A DNA stretch of 61,386 nt from Pseudomonadota bacterium. GTDB lineage: Bacteria > Pseudomonadota > Gammaproteobacteria > Steroidobacterales > Woeseiaceae. The translations under genes were made by a program, and so were the position numbers. Positions 17,589 through 28,101 of the stretch are shown here, piece by piece; the first letter of the stretch is position 1, and each line of letters begins with the position of its first letter. The stretch covers positions 1 to 61,386 of the forward strand of contig JADFSP010000015.1 in the NCBI GenBank assembly GCA_022560695.1, written 5' to 3'. The notes beneath the pieces were generated by a model. That model was not told where the DNA came from. It searched no databases and was given only the letters and a program-made list of their open reading frames with translations.

Positions 17589-18815
17589 CTAGTCCCGTGC
17601 GAGCTCGTCCGGGTGATGATAGATCGGGCCGGGCACAATCAGGGGCCGCAGCAACAAGATCACGACGGTCACTACACCGACCGACGCCATGATGATCACC
17701 GTATTGCGTACCGAGCCGTTATAAAGCATCGCGCCGCCTATCGCGCCCGCCGCTCCGAATATGTTTTGAATAGTACCGATGATTGAGGATGCCACGCCGG
17801 CGATTCTGGGCAACGGATCGAGAGCGAGCACCATGGCATTCGGCAGCAGAATTCCGATTGAAAACATGAACAGGCACACGCAGCCCCAAAGCCACCACAA
17901 CGGCGCGTGGTCGAGTGCGACGATGATGAGCAGCTGTATGGCGCAAAGGCCAATCAGGCCGGCGCCGAGGGAGATGAGATGCATCAGGTCGAACTTTGCA
18001 ACGGCCATGCGATTCACGAACGATCCCGCGAGGATCGACAGGCCGGCGCAGGCAAATATCAAGCCGAACGCACGCAGCGAATACCCGTATATCTCGACGG
18101 CGAGCGCCGCCGACACGGTTATGACAGACATGAAACCGGCCGGGGGCAATATGATCAGTAACAGCCCGAAGATGCTCTGCCGGTGTGAGAAAAACTCGGC
18201 GAAGCTCGACAGTAACTGCTGCAATGGGTGCCCGTTGTTTCGTGGTGTGTGAGTTTCCGTGAGGCTGGCGCGAATTCCGCCGATTATTGCAAGACCGCCG
18301 ATCGCGATGACGATAAAGGGTGCGCGCCAACCCCATTGACTGACGAGCAAAGCTCCGAAGCTGGGTGCAATGACCGGCGCCGCCGTGAAAATCATCGTCA
18401 TCAGCGACATCAATCTGGCCGCCTCCTTGCCGGTCGCGATATCGCGAACGATGGCGCGCGACAATACGACCGCTGCGGCGGCGCCGAACCCCTGAACCAG
18501 GCGCGCAGCCAGCAACAGCTCAATATTCGTTGCAACGGCGGCCACCATCGCGGCCGCGGCGAACAGGCTCATGCCGACATACAATACGGGCAGGCGGCCG
18601 ATGCGATCTGAAACGAGTCCGGCGGGAATCTGACCAAGGGCCATGCCCGCCATAAAAACGCCGACGATCAGTTGCCCCACCGATAGATTTGTGGCGAGGG
18701 CCTCCACCATCGATGGTACGGCTGGGAGACTCAGGTCGACGGTCAGCGCCGCGACCGCGGTCATGAGGCCGAGCATGATGACAAAACTGTGTGTTCTGGC
18801 GGAGGGCGCGCTCAT
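17589..18815 (-). CDS. Bcr/CflA-family drug efflux MFS transporter
   Basis: A 408-residue transporter of the 12-helix major facilitator family. The N-terminal helix 1 text VAALTVDLSLPAVPSM and the motif-A loop GLVSDRIGRLPVLYVG identify the Bcr/CflA drug:proton antiporter branch. RLVQGFGAAAAVVLSRAIVRD is its typical helix 4-5 segment. It exports drugs such as bicyclomycin or other amphiphiles; the true substrate cannot be inferred. It is transcribed away from, and about 80 bases from the end of, hutI, as a single gene. Confidence 0.92.
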   Translation of the reverse strand: MSAPSARTHSFVIMLGLMTAVAALTVDLSLPAVPSMVEALATNLSVGQLIVGVFMAGMALGQIPAGLVSDRIGRLPVLYVGMSLFAAAAMVAAVATNIELLLAARLVQGFGAAAAVVLSRAIVRDIATGKEAARLMSLMTMIFTAAPVIAPSFGALLVSQWGWRAPFIVIAIGGLAIIGGIRASLTETHTPRNNGHPLQQLLSSFAEFFSHRQSIFGLLLIILPPAGFMSVITVSAALAVEIYGYSLRAFGLIFACAGLSILAGSFVNRMAVAKFDLMHLISLGAGLIGLCAIQLLIIVALDHAPLWWLWGCVCLFMFSIGILLPNAMVLALDPLPRIAGVASSIIGTIQNIFGAAGAIGGAMLYNGSVRNTVIIMASVGVVTVVILLLRPLIVPGPIYHHPDELARD

Positions 18816-18893
18816 TGTCAGATACTGTGCAGGAGCATTGGCGAGCGGTGCAGAATAGGGATGGACGGCGAGCGAGTAAAGGATTGTTCCTCG

Positions 18894-20117
18894 CTAATCC
18901 GGTGTAAAGCGTCGCCCGCCGATCAACAATTCCGCCAGTCGATTTTGGCCGATCCAATACGCAAGATCCCTGGGGTGATCGAAGCTCCAAATCGCAATGT
19001 CGGCGCGTTTGCCATTTTCCAGTGTGCCACGGTCGGCCGCGAGCCCGAGTGCGCGTGCGGCCTCGCGCGTTACGCCTGCCAGGCATTCTTCGGGGGTCAG
19101 ATTAAATAAGCGGCTGCCAAGCGCCATCACGGTTTGCAGTGAACTGAGTGGCGAGGTGCCGGGATTGCAATCGGTTGCCAATGCAATCGGCACACCGGCC
19201 TTCCGCAACGCAGCGACAGGCGGCACCTGCGTTTCCCTGAGCGTCAGAAATGCGCCGGGCAACAGTACGGCCGTTGTTCCGGCGCTTGCCAAAGCATCGA
19301 CACCGGCCGCCGACGTGTACTCGAGGTGATCGGCCGACACTGCTTTGAATTGCGCGGCCAGTTCTGCGCCGCCGCCGTCACTGAGCTGGTCGGCGTGCAA
19401 TTTGACCGGCAGGCCGAGTTCCTGGGCGCGGCTAAAAAGTGTCGCGATTTGCGACGCCGAAAACGCAATGCGCTCACAGTAGGCGTCGACCGCGTCGGCA
19501 AGATTCTGTTCGACGACCCGGGGCAACATCTCGTCACAGATCAGATCGATGTAGGCATCAGCGTTGCCGGAAAACTCGGGGGGCACCGTGTGTGCCGCGA
19601 GTAGCGTGGTTCGAACCGAGAGTCCGGATCTTTCTCCGAGCCTGCGAGCGACCGCGAGCATCTTGAGTTCCGCGTCGACCTCGAGTCCATATCCCGACTT
19701 GATTTCGATCGTCGCCACACCCTCGGCGGCGAGCGCGTGCAGGCGCTGCAATGCGGATTCGTACAACGTATCGGCGCTCGCTTCGCGCGTGGCTGTGACC
19801 GTTGACAGAATGCCGCCGCCCGCCGCTGCAATTTGCTCGTAACCGACACCGCTCTGACGCTGTTCGAACTCGGCCGCGCGATTACCGCCGAACACGGCAT
19901 GCGTATGGCAGTCGATGAGCGCCGGCGTGACCCAGCGGCCGTGCAGCGACCGCGATTCGGCGGCGGTCGCCGCGGGAAGATTGCACTGCGCACCAAGCCA
20001 CGCGATGGAGCCGTCAGTGATTGCAAGGGCGGCATCTTCGATAATGCCGTAGTCCGGCTCGCCGCCGCGCATTGTTGCGAGGCGCGCATCGGTTAGCAGC
20101 AGGTCCCAATCGGCCAT
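18894..20117 (-). CDS. hutI: imidazolonepropionase
   Basis: This 407-residue amidohydrolase opens the ring of imidazolone propionate to N-formimino-glutamate, the third step of histidine breakdown. The metal site is visible as DCHTHAVFGG, with further ligands in TTLLAAHTVPPEF, KLHADQLSDGGG and ALATDCNPGTSP. Start is the ATG at 20115-20117 (MADWDLLLTD), after a GGGAG ribosome site; twelve extra codons upstream in frame fall in the operator region. It diverges from hutF, with 71 bases between starts holding a probable HutC operator. Confidence 0.96.
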   Translation of the reverse strand: MADWDLLLTDARLATMRGGEPDYGIIEDAALAITDGSIAWLGAQCNLPAATAAESRSLHGRWVTPALIDCHTHAVFGGNRAAEFEQRQSGVGYEQIAAAGGGILSTVTATREASADTLYESALQRLHALAAEGVATIEIKSGYGLEVDAELKMLAVARRLGERSGLSVRTTLLAAHTVPPEFSGNADAYIDLICDEMLPRVVEQNLADAVDAYCERIAFSASQIATLFSRAQELGLPVKLHADQLSDGGGAELAAQFKAVSADHLEYTSAAGVDALASAGTTAVLLPGAFLTLRETQVPPVAALRKAGVPIALATDCNPGTSPLSSLQTVMALGSRLFNLTPEECLAGVTREAARALGLAADRGTLENGKRADIAIWSFDHPRDLAYWIGQNRLAELLIGGRRFTPD

Positions 20118-20162
20118 CCGAAATCTCCCGGAAATTGCAAAGCAAGTTATCATGTACTAGCC

Positions 20163-20172
20163 TGTATATACA
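20163..20172. promoter_or_regulatory. probable HutC operator
   Basis: TGTATATACA is a perfect 10-base palindrome matching the core known for the HutC repressor in Pseudomonas. It lies between the divergent hutI and hutF starts, 17 bases before the hutF ATG, so one HutC-bound site could silence both arms until urocanate appears. Confidence 0.7.
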
Positions 20173-20188
20173 ACTTGGCGAGAGTCTC

Positions 20189-21547
20189 ATGAGTTCGGTA
20201 TTTGCACGCAAAGCGTTGCTACAAAAGGGTTGGGCTGACAACGTCCGGCTCAATATTCGCGACGGCCGCATTGAGGGAATTGATACGGACGCAAAGCCCG
20301 AGGCGACAGATGTCGTCACCGGCTGCGTCATACCGGGTCTCTGCAACGCGCACAGCCACGCCTTTCAGCGTGCGTTGGCCGGCCACACAGAGCGACGCTC
20401 GCCGGACGGCCATGACAACTTCTGGAGCTGGCGGGAACGCATGTACGATCTGGCGGGCGCGATGGATGCGCGCACGCTGCGGGCCGTCGCGCGCCAGGCG
20501 TACACCGAAATGCTTGTCAGTGGCTACACGACTGTCGCCGAGTTTCATTACCTGCATCGCGAGTCGGGCAATGACAACACGGATGAGGCCATGTTCGACG
20601 CAATTTGCGATGCCGCCGAAGAGTCGGGTATCCGCCTGATGTATGTACCGGTTCTCTACGAGCGCGCGGGTTTTGACAAGCCCGATCCCGAGGAGCAGCA
20701 ACGGCTGTTTGCACTGGATCTTCGGTCGTTTCTGCAACATCATGCGCGCGCGCGCGAAAAGTGCGGCGAGAGAATCGGCGTCGGCATCGGCGCGCACAGC
20801 CTGAGAGCGGTCAGTCATGAATCAATGACTGAAATTGCCAGGGCCGGGGCCGAAGCGGGAGGACCGATACACATACACGTCGCCGAGCAGCAACGTGAAG
20901 TCGATCAGTGCCTGGCGGCAAATGGACGGCGGCCCGTGCGCTGGTTACTCGAAAATTTCGATATCGGTTCGCAGTGGTGCCTGGTGCATGCGACGCACAT
21001 GGATGCAGATGAGGTCAGGACTCTTGCACAGAGCGGTGCTGTCGTCTGCCTGTGCCCGAGCACCGAGGCGAATCTCGGCGACGGATTCTTTCCGTTGCAC
21101 GATTTTCTCAGCCACGGAGGGAGGATAGCGATTGGTTCGGACAGCCACATATCGATTAACCCGTTCGAGGAACTGCGTTGGCTAGAGTACGGCCAGCGAC
21201 TGGTGAAACAATCGCGCAACATCGCGTCGTTGCGAAACAGCCATGTCGGTCGGGAATTGTTCGAGCGCACACTCGAAGGGGGCGCGCAGGCCAGTGGCCA
21301 GACGCCGGTGGGCCTGTGTATCGGAGCGGCGGCGGATCTCGTTGCCTTGTACGACGAAGACCCGATGCTCGTCGGTCACGACGACGAGACGCGCCTGGAT
21401 GCATTGGTTTTCTCCGGCTTTCGACTGCCGATCGAGCGCGTCATGGTGCACGGCGAATGGCGCGTGATCGATGGTGATCACATCGACCAGATGGCCGCAC
21501 GCGATGGGTTCGCGGCGAGCCTCGAGCGCCTTGGGGGCAGCGCATGA
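20189..21547 (+). CDS. hutF: formimidoylglutamate deiminase
   Basis: HutF converts N-formimino-glutamate to N-formyl-glutamate and ammonia. The 452-residue amidohydrolase has the metal motif NAHSHAFQRALAGHTERR, later LVHATHMDADEV, and the aspartate region IAIGSDSHISINPFEEL. Start is the ATG at 20189 (MSSVFARKALL), 17 bases after the operator palindrome; the longer frame upstream has no ribosome site and runs through hutI's promoter. It begins the main hut operon and overlaps hutC by 4 bases. Its presence with HutG defines the five-step route that frees formate. Confidence 0.95.
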   Translation: MSSVFARKALLQKGWADNVRLNIRDGRIEGIDTDAKPEATDVVTGCVIPGLCNAHSHAFQRALAGHTERRSPDGHDNFWSWRERMYDLAGAMDARTLRAVARQAYTEMLVSGYTTVAEFHYLHRESGNDNTDEAMFDAICDAAEESGIRLMYVPVLYERAGFDKPDPEEQQRLFALDLRSFLQHHARAREKCGERIGVGIGAHSLRAVSHESMTEIARAGAEAGGPIHIHVAEQQREVDQCLAANGRRPVRWLLENFDIGSQWCLVHATHMDADEVRTLAQSGAVVCLCPSTEANLGDGFFPLHDFLSHGGRIAIGSDSHISINPFEELRWLEYGQRLVKQSRNIASLRNSHVGRELFERTLEGGAQASGQTPVGLCIGAAADLVALYDEDPMLVGHDDETRLDALVFSGFRLPIERVMVHGEWRVIDGDHIDQMAARDGFAASLERLGGSA

Positions 21548-22311
21548 GCGCACGGCCGATACCGCGTTACCAGCAGCTCAAGGATATGATCGTAGAGCGC
21601 ATTTCGTGTGGCGAATTGCGCCCGCACGATCGCGTGCCGTCCGAGAACGAACTCGTGCAGTCGATGAACGTTTCCCGCATGACCGCGAATCGCGCGCTCC
21701 GGGAATTGACTGATGAAGGATACGTCCATCGCGTTGCGGGTCGCGGCACGTTCGTTGCCGACTTTCGCTCGCGCTCGCATGTTCTCGAAGTGCACAACAT
21801 CGCCGATGAAATTACGGGCCGCGGTCACGCGCATTCCTGCGAGGTCCTGAGACATTCGCGTCAACATGCGCGCGGCGAAGTTGCGAAAGCTTTGCACCTC
21901 GAACAGGGTGTAGATGTATTCCACGTACTCATCGTGCATTTCGAAAATGCGGTGCCGATACAGGTCGAGGACCGGCACATCGTTGCCGACTTCGCACCCG
22001 GCTGTCTCGACCAGGATTTTCGCACCATCACGCCGAGCGCATACCTGACGTCAATATCGCCGCTGCAAGAGGCAGAACAGGTTGTACGCGCGCAAGATCC
22101 GAATGCGGCCGTGCGTGCATATCTGCAAATGGCGGTTGGGGAGCCCTGCCTGGTAGTCGTTCGGCGTACCTGGTCGCATGGCCGCCCGGTGACATTCGCA
22201 CGCCTGCATCATCCGGGCCCTCGCTATGAACTGACCGGTCACTACACATTACCCGGAACCCGAAAAACGACATCGCCCGATGTCGTGCAACTGGAGAATT
22301 TGCAACGATGA
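21544..22311 (+). CDS. hutC: histidine utilization repressor (GntR/HutC family)
   Basis: A 255-residue repressor. The N-terminal winged helix reads [20 protein letters not shown] and then [20 protein letters not shown]. The C-terminal UTRA effector domain (about residues 90-245) ends in [16 protein letters not shown]. In known bacteria HutC represses the hut genes and urocanate releases it. It overlaps hutF upstream and hutU downstream by 4 bases each, so it is co-transcribed and autoregulated. The operator at 20163 fits its known site. Confidence 0.95.
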   Translation: MSARPIPRYQQLKDMIVERISCGELRPHDRVPSENELVQSMNVSRMTANRALRELTDEGYVHRVAGRGTFVADFRSRSHVLEVHNIADEITGRGHAHSCEVLRHSRQHARGEVAKALHLEQGVDVFHVLIVHFENAVPIQVEDRHIVADFAPGCLDQDFRTITPSAYLTSISPLQEAEQVVRAQDPNAAVRAYLQMAVGEPCLVVVRRTWSHGRPVTFARLHHPGPRYELTGHYTLPGTRKTTSPDVVQLENLQR

Positions 22312-23978
22312 ACAAGCCACGCGTGATAAGAGCGCCGACCGGCACGAAACTGCACGCCAAGAGCTGGCTGACCGAAGCGCCACTGCGCATGCTCATGAAT
22401 AATCTCGATCCCGACGTTGCCGAGCGCCCGGAGGACCTCGTTGTGTACGGTGGCATTGGCAAGGCGGCGCGTAACTGGGAATCGTACGATGCGATCGTTC
22501 GTTGTCTGTGCGAGCTCGAAGACGATGAGACGCTGCTGATTCAGTCCGGCAGCCCTGCAGGCGTCTTTCGCACGCACGTCGATGCACCCCGGGTTCTCAT
22601 TGCAAATTCGAATCTTGTGCCGGCCTGGGCAAACTGGGAGCACTTTCGCGAACTCGACAAGAAAGGTCTGATGATGTTCGGCCAGATGACGGCGGGCTCC
22701 TGGATCTACATCGGCAGCCAGGGCATCGTGCAGGGCACTTACGAAACCTTCGTTGAAATGGGCAGGCAACATTACGGTGGCGATCTAGCGGGCCGTTGGA
22801 TTTTGACGGCGGGACTGGGTGGCATGGGCGGCGCACAGCCGCTTGCGGCGACAATGGCCGGCGCGTCGATGCTGGCGATCGAGTGCGAGGCCGATCGTAT
22901 CGACAAGCGACTCGAGACCGGCTATCTCGATACTCGCGCGGACACGCTCGATGCAGCGCTCGCGCTCATCGACAAGGCCGTTGCGGACCGTAAGCCGGCA
23001 TCGGTTGGCCTGGTCGGCAATGCGGCGGAGTTGCTGCCTGAACTTTTCAAACGCGGTATCAGGCCGGATGCCGTTACCGATCAGACGTCGGCGCACGATC
23101 CAGCCAACGGTTACTTGCCGATCGGCTGGAGTGTGGAGAAGTGGCACAAGCTGCGCGAGAGCGATCCTGATGCCGTTGCTGCGGCGGCCGTGCAGTCGGT
23201 GGCGCAGCACGTGCGCGCAATGCTCGACTTTCACAAGGCGGGCGTCCCGACCTTCGATTACGGCAACAATATCCGCCAGGTCGCACTCGACCAGGGTGTC
23301 AGGAATGCGTTCGACTTCCCAGGATTCGTGCCAGCCTACGTGCGCCCGCTGTTTTGTCGCGGGGTTGGCCCGTTTCGCTGGGCTGCGCTGTCCGGTGACC
23401 CGGAGGACATCTACAAGACGGATGCGAAGGTCAAAGAACTCATTCCTGACGATGAGCACCTGCACACGTGGCTCGATGCGGCGGCGGAGCAGATCCGGTT
23501 TCAGGGCATGCCGGCTCGCATTTGCTGGGTCGGGCTGGGCCAGCGGGATCGGCTTGGCCTGGCATTCAATGACATGGTGCGGACGGGTGAACTCAAGGCC
23601 CCGATCGTCATCGGCCGCGACCATCTCGACAGTGGTTCGGTCGCGAGCCCGAATCGCGAGACAGAAGCCATGCGTGATGGCTCCGATGCCGTTGCCGACT
23701 GGCCGCTCCTGAACGCACTCCTGAACACGGCCAGCGGCGCAACCTGGGTTTCGATCCACCAGGGTGGCGGCGTCGGCATGGGCTACGCACAGCACGCCGG
23801 GCTCGTTATCGTCTGTGATGGCACGGACGCCGCGGCCCGGCGCATCGAGCGCGTGCTGTGGAACGATCCGGCATCCGGAGTCATGCGGCATGCCGATGCA
23901 GGTTACGACGAGGCCATCGCGTGCGCGCGGGAAAACAAGCTGAATCTGCCGATGCTCGGGAAAAGGGGCTCGTCGTGA
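22308..23978 (+). CDS. hutU: urocanate hydratase
   Basis: The 556-residue enzyme adds water to urocanate, giving imidazolone propionate, with tightly bound NAD as electrophile. The N-terminal region [19 protein letters not shown] and the NAD-binding part [19 protein letters not shown] are typical, as are [20 protein letters not shown] and the end [19 protein letters not shown]. Full length for the family. It overlaps hutC and hutH by 4 bases each. Confidence 0.97.
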   Translation: MNKPRVIRAPTGTKLHAKSWLTEAPLRMLMNNLDPDVAERPEDLVVYGGIGKAARNWESYDAIVRCLCELEDDETLLIQSGSPAGVFRTHVDAPRVLIANSNLVPAWANWEHFRELDKKGLMMFGQMTAGSWIYIGSQGIVQGTYETFVEMGRQHYGGDLAGRWILTAGLGGMGGAQPLAATMAGASMLAIECEADRIDKRLETGYLDTRADTLDAALALIDKAVADRKPASVGLVGNAAELLPELFKRGIRPDAVTDQTSAHDPANGYLPIGWSVEKWHKLRESDPDAVAAAAVQSVAQHVRAMLDFHKAGVPTFDYGNNIRQVALDQGVRNAFDFPGFVPAYVRPLFCRGVGPFRWAALSGDPEDIYKTDAKVKELIPDDEHLHTWLDAAAEQIRFQGMPARICWVGLGQRDRLGLAFNDMVRTGELKAPIVIGRDHLDSGSVASPNRETEAMRDGSDAVADWPLLNALLNTASGATWVSIHQGGGVGMGYAQHAGLVIVCDGTDAAARRIERVLWNDPASGVMRHADAGYDEAIACARENKLNLPMLGKRGSS

Positions 23979-25504
23979 AACTCACGGTCGACAACCAGCT
24001 GGTGACTCTTGCCGAGCTGCGCGATGCGTGGCGTGAGCCGGTCACAGTGTCCCTCGGCAAAGAGTCTCGCCGCAAAATTGCCGAGTCGAACGAGTTCATC
24101 GATGACGTTGTCGCGGGCGGCGAACAGGTTTACGGCGTGAACACGGGATTCGGACAGCTTGCCCAGGTGCGCATTAGTGATGACGAACTCGCGCATTTGC
24201 AGGAAAACCTCGTGAAGTCACATTCCATCGGCGTCGGCGAGCATCTCGACGACAATATTGTGCGGCTCGTGATGCTCATGAAGGTCATTGCGCTCGCCGA
24301 GGGATTCTCCGGCGTGCGCCTGGAGCTTGTCGATGCGCTGTGCGCGCTCATCAACAACGAGATTTATCCCTGCATCCCGTCGCAGGGGTCGGTCGGCGCG
24401 AGCGGAGATCTTGCGCCGCTGGCGCACATGGCCGGCGTTCTGATCGGAATCGGCGAGGCACGAGTCAACGATACGATTGTACCCGCGCAGCGCGCGCTGG
24501 CCGATGCAGGTATCGAGCCGTTGCAGTTGGCAGCGAAGGAAGGACTGGCGTTGCTCAATGGTACGCAGGTTTCGACGGCACTGGCGCTCGCCGCCGTGTT
24601 TCGCGCAGAGAACGTCCTTGCCGCCAGTCTGCTGGCTGGCGCGATGTCTACCGACGCCATCAAGGGCAGCGATGTGCCCTTCGATCGTCGCATTCACAGC
24701 GTACGCGGACATGGCGGGCAAATTGCCGTTGCCGGCGTGTTGCGCGAACTAATGCGCGGCAGCGAGATCAGGGCAAGTCATGTTGAATGCAACCGCGTGC
24801 AGGACCCGTATTCGATTCGATGCCAGCCTCAGGTGATCGGCGCCTGTCTCGACGTGATTCGACACGTGAGCAACATCCTCGAGACCGAGGCAAATGCCGT
24901 TACGGACAATCCACTCGTATTCGCAGAATCGCGATGCGTGCTTTCCGGTGGCAACTTTCATGCTGAACCGGTGGCGTTCGCAGCCGACTACCTGGCCCTG
25001 GCAATTGCCGAAATCGGTGCGCTGTCGGAGCGCCGCATTGCGTTGCTCATCGACTCGCATCTGAGTGGCCTGCCGGCATTTCTCGTCAAGGAGGGCGGCC
25101 TCAACAGCGGCTTCATGATGGCACAGGTGACGGCGGCGGCACTGGCATCGGAAAACAAGTCGCTCGCGCACCCGGCGAGCGTCGACAGCATCCCGACTTC
25201 GGCGAACCAGGAGGACCACGTCAGCATGGCGACGTTCGCCGCGCGACGCCTGCATGCCATGCTCGACAACGTCGACGGCATCGTTGCGATCGAATTGCTG
25301 GCGGCGGCACAGGGCATCGAATTCCATCGCCCGCAGAAGAGTTCTCCGGCGATCGAACATTCGATAGAGTCACTGCGCGAAATCTCGCCATCCTATGTAG
25401 AAGACCGTGCCCTGTCCGGCGACGTCGAGAGAATTACCGCGATCATCGACGACGGCGGGTTTTGCGAACATGCGGCGTCGGTGCTGCCCAGCCACAACAC
25501 ATGA
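23975..25504 (+). CDS. hutH: histidine ammonia-lyase
   Basis: The 509-residue enzyme removes ammonia from histidine to form urocanate, the first step. The self-made MIO cofactor comes from the Ala-Ser-Gly in [29 protein letters not shown] is the N-terminal tyrosine loop. I choose the GTG at 23975 as start: it makes a 4-base GTGA overlap with hutU and gives MKLTVDNQL, whereas the longer frame runs inside hutU. It overlaps hutG by 4 bases. Confidence 0.96.
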   Translation: MKLTVDNQLVTLAELRDAWREPVTVSLGKESRRKIAESNEFIDDVVAGGEQVYGVNTGFGQLAQVRISDDELAHLQENLVKSHSIGVGEHLDDNIVRLVMLMKVIALAEGFSGVRLELVDALCALINNEIYPCIPSQGSVGASGDLAPLAHMAGVLIGIGEARVNDTIVPAQRALADAGIEPLQLAAKEGLALLNGTQVSTALALAAVFRAENVLAASLLAGAMSTDAIKGSDVPFDRRIHSVRGHGGQIAVAGVLRELMRGSEIRASHVECNRVQDPYSIRCQPQVIGACLDVIRHVSNILETEANAVTDNPLVFAESRCVLSGGNFHAEPVAFAADYLALAIAEIGALSERRIALLIDSHLSGLPAFLVKEGGLNSGFMMAQVTAAALASENKSLAHPASVDSIPTSANQEDHVSMATFAARRLHAMLDNVDGIVAIELLAAAQGIEFHRPQKSSPAIEHSIESLREISPSYVEDRALSGDVERITAIIDDGGFCEHAASVLPSHNT

Positions 25505-26298
25505 GCGACGTGTTCGCCTTTCATCAGGGGAGCATACCGCTCCTCGTCAGCGTGCCGCATGACGGCCGCCGCCTGCCCGGCGATCTGCAACACAGGATGA
25601 CCGACGCCGGCAGAGACATTCCCGATACTGACTGGCACGTTGCCGAGTTGTATTCGTTCGTGCGCGACATGGGCGCATCGATGATCGTCGCGGACTACTC
25701 GCGATATGTCATCGACCTGAACCGGTCGTCAACCGACGAGGCGCTCTACGCCGGGCAGTGGGTCACCGGGCTGTGCCCGATGCAAACGTTCGCCGGCCAT
25801 GAGATCTACGTCGATGGCGAAACAATCGACGACGCCGACAGGGCGCAACGGATTGAGCGCTACTGGCGCCCGTATCACGACAAAATTGCGGCCGCACTCG
25901 AGGAACTGCGCGATGAGCACGGCCACGCGCTGCTATGGGATGCGCATTCCATACCCAGCGAGGTGCCGCGGCTGTTTGCGGGGGAGCTGCCTGTGCTCAA
26001 TCTGGGTACCAATGACGACCGCAGTTGCGACAAGCGCATCACCGACGAGATCATGCGCGTCGTCGAAGACAGCCCGTACAGTTTTGTCAGGAACGGCCGC
26101 TTCAAGGGCGGCTTTATTACGCGAACCTATGGAAAACAGAATCGCAACGTACAGGCGATGCAGCTGGAACTCGCGCAGCGTTCGTACATGGACGAGGCGA
26201 CACGTCGTTTCGATGCCGTCAAAGCCGCGAAGCTTCGTGATACGCTGCGGCGCGTGCTTGAAACCTATGTCACGGTGGCCACCCGGAGCCCGACATGA
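25501..26298 (+). CDS. hutG: N-formylglutamate deformylase
   Basis: This 265-residue metalloamidase cleaves N-formyl-glutamate into glutamate and formate, the last step. The text SVPHDGRRLP carries the first metal histidine and DTDWHVAELYSF another; LWDAHSIPSEVPRLFAGELP holds the catalytic part. Start is the ATG at 25501, overlapping the hutH stop in ATGA. The formate it releases has no obvious intact consumer nearby, since the Fds operon at 29242-31794 is broken. The sulfite dehydrogenase gene begins 10 bases later. Confidence 0.95.
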   Translation: MSDVFAFHQGSIPLLVSVPHDGRRLPGDLQHRMTDAGRDIPDTDWHVAELYSFVRDMGASMIVADYSRYVIDLNRSSTDEALYAGQWVTGLCPMQTFAGHEIYVDGETIDDADRAQRIERYWRPYHDKIAAALEELRDEHGHALLWDAHSIPSEVPRLFAGELPVLNLGTNDDRSCDKRITDEIMRVVEDSPYSFVRNGRFKGGFITRTYGKQNRNVQAMQLELAQRSYMDEATRRFDAVKAAKLRDTLRRVLETYVTVATRSPT

Positions 26299-26308
26299 GC
26301 CAACAGCC

Positions 26309-27625
26309 ATGAAGGACGTGCGCGGCATTCATGAGGTGTACCGCGGTGATCCGGAGACAGCGGATCGCCTCGTGTGGGGCAGGGAGTCGCATCCGGTCAC
26401 GCGGCGCGGGTTCTTGCGCGGTGCCGGGCTTGCCACGATGACGACCGCGCTGGGCGCGAGTATTCCCTTTGCCGAGTTCATGCCAGGCGGGCTCATTCCG
26501 GCGGCATACGCGCAAGCGGAAGAGCCATTCTCGATTGCGGGCAAGGACGGTCTGCTTATCCTCAACGACCGGCCGATCAACGCCGAGACGCCGGCGCACC
26601 TGCTCGACGATGCGATTACGCCGGCTAAGCGCCTGTTTGTCCGCAACAACGGCATCCCGCCGGTGACGGATGACATCGATCCGCTTGAGTGGGTTCTGGA
26701 CGTCGAGGGCGAGTCCTGCGAGCGTCCGAAATCGATGACGCTCGCCGAAATTCAGGATCGTTTCAAGCACCAGACGCTGCAGCTGCACATCGAATGCGGC
26801 GGCAACGGCCGTTCCGAATTTTATCCACCTGCGAAGGGCAACCAGTGGACCACGGGTGCGATCGCGTGTCCCGAATGGACGGGCGTGCGGCTGCGCGACA
26901 TTCTCGAAGATTGCGGCATTGCCGATGATGCTGTCTATGTCGCCTATGAGGCTGTGGATACGCATTTGTCCGGAGACCCGACGAAGCAGCCGATTTCGCG
27001 CGGCGTGCCGGTTTGGAAGGCGCTTGAAAGCGAGTCGATGATCGTCTGGGCAATGAACGGCGAACCATTGCCACCGTTGCACGGATATCCATTGCGCATG
27101 CTGTGTGCGGGCTGGCCGGCATCCGTCAGCGGCAAGTGGCTCAGGCGGCTGCTGGTTCGCGACCGCGTTCACGATGGCGCCAAAATGGCCGGCCAGTCCT
27201 ATCGTGTGCCGTGCAAGGCCGTCGCTCCTGGCAGTACGGTAGCGGACGAAGACATGTGCATCATCGAATCGATGCCGGTCAAGTCGCTGATCACGTATCC
27301 GAAGTCCGGTATGCAACACTCACTGGCCGATTCGCTCGCCGTACGCGGGCATGCCTGGGCAGGCGACCGCCAGGTACGCAGGCTTTACACGTCGATAGAC
27401 TTTGGCGCCACCTGGCAGCGTGCAAAACTGCAGCGGCCTGCCAACCGGCTGGCATGGCAGCACTGGTCATCGGATATTGGCTTTCCGGGACAGGGATATT
27501 ACGAGGTCTGGGCCCGTGCGATCGACGACCGTGGCGTATCACAGCCCATGTTGCTGCCAGGCTGGAACCCTCGCGGTTACCTCAACAATGCCTGCCATCG
27601 TATCGCGGTCATGGTGGGCGCATGA
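26309..27625 (+). CDS. molybdopterin-dependent sulfite dehydrogenase, Tat-exported (SorA/SoxC-like)
   Basis: A 438-residue periplasmic molybdoenzyme. The Tat signal SHPVTRRGFLRGAG is at about residue 29. The sulfite-oxidase-type Moco domain has the molybdenum-binding cysteine in LHIECGGNGRSEFYP, then GWPASVSGKWLRRLLVRD. The C-terminal dimerisation domain follows, with WQHWSSDIGFPGQGYYEVWA. It oxidises sulfite to sulfate, passing electrons to the cytochrome encoded next. Start at the ATG at 26309, 10 bases after hutG. Its stop overlaps the cytochrome gene by 4 bases. Its place at the end of the hut operon is unusual and may give read-through expression. Confidence 0.93.
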   Translation: MKDVRGIHEVYRGDPETADRLVWGRESHPVTRRGFLRGAGLATMTTALGASIPFAEFMPGGLIPAAYAQAEEPFSIAGKDGLLILNDRPINAETPAHLLDDAITPAKRLFVRNNGIPPVTDDIDPLEWVLDVEGESCERPKSMTLAEIQDRFKHQTLQLHIECGGNGRSEFYPPAKGNQWTTGAIACPEWTGVRLRDILEDCGIADDAVYVAYEAVDTHLSGDPTKQPISRGVPVWKALESESMIVWAMNGEPLPPLHGYPLRMLCAGWPASVSGKWLRRLLVRDRVHDGAKMAGQSYRVPCKAVAPGSTVADEDMCIIESMPVKSLITYPKSGMQHSLADSLAVRGHAWAGDRQVRRLYTSIDFGATWQRAKLQRPANRLAWQHWSSDIGFPGQGYYEVWARAIDDRGVSQPMLLPGWNPRGYLNNACHRIAVMVGA

Positions 27626-27966
27626 GAACAGCGATTCTTCTGTTGTGTTTGCTGCCACCGGGGGCGACTGGCGCCGATACCGATGCTGCGACCGGACTGA
27701 TCAGGACTCCGGGCTGGGAACTCGTACGCGCACATTGCGGCGGTTGTCATTCACACGCGCTCGTGACACAGCAACGCGCAGACCGGCGGACCTGGCTCGA
27801 CATGATTCGCTGGATGCAGGCGACGCAAAACCTGTGGCAGTTTCCTGCCGAGACTGAAGCACAAATTCTGGATTACCTGGCGGACAACTATCCGCCGCAG
27901 CCCAATCGGCGTCGTGCGCCGATTCCACCAGGCCTGATGCCTGCCTTGCGGGACGATTTACCCTGA
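27622..27966 (+). CDS. small c-type cytochrome, electron acceptor of the sulfite dehydrogenase
   Basis: A 114-residue periplasmic protein: a 17-residue signal peptide (AILLLCLLPPGATGA), then a single haem c site CGGCH and a helical end (LWQFPAETEAQILDYLADNY). The axial methionine is not obvious; MIRWMQ is a candidate. Its overlap with the sulfite dehydrogenase gene and small size match the SorB role of taking electrons from SorA to the respiratory chain. Confidence 0.88.
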   Translation: MRTAILLLCLLPPGATGADTDAATGLIRTPGWELVRAHCGGCHSHALVTQQRADRRTWLDMIRWMQATQNLWQFPAETEAQILDYLADNYPPQPNRRRAPIPPGLMPALRDDLP

Positions 27967-28101
27967 TGCCGTGCCTGCGGTTAGCGAGTATTCAGTTTCG
28001 ATTCAGCTGACGGCTATAAACTCGGCGTTCATGTTGGGCTATCATTGCCGGACCAAACGGTTCGCCTGATGGCGCGACCGACGATCACAAGGGATCGAAT
28101 C

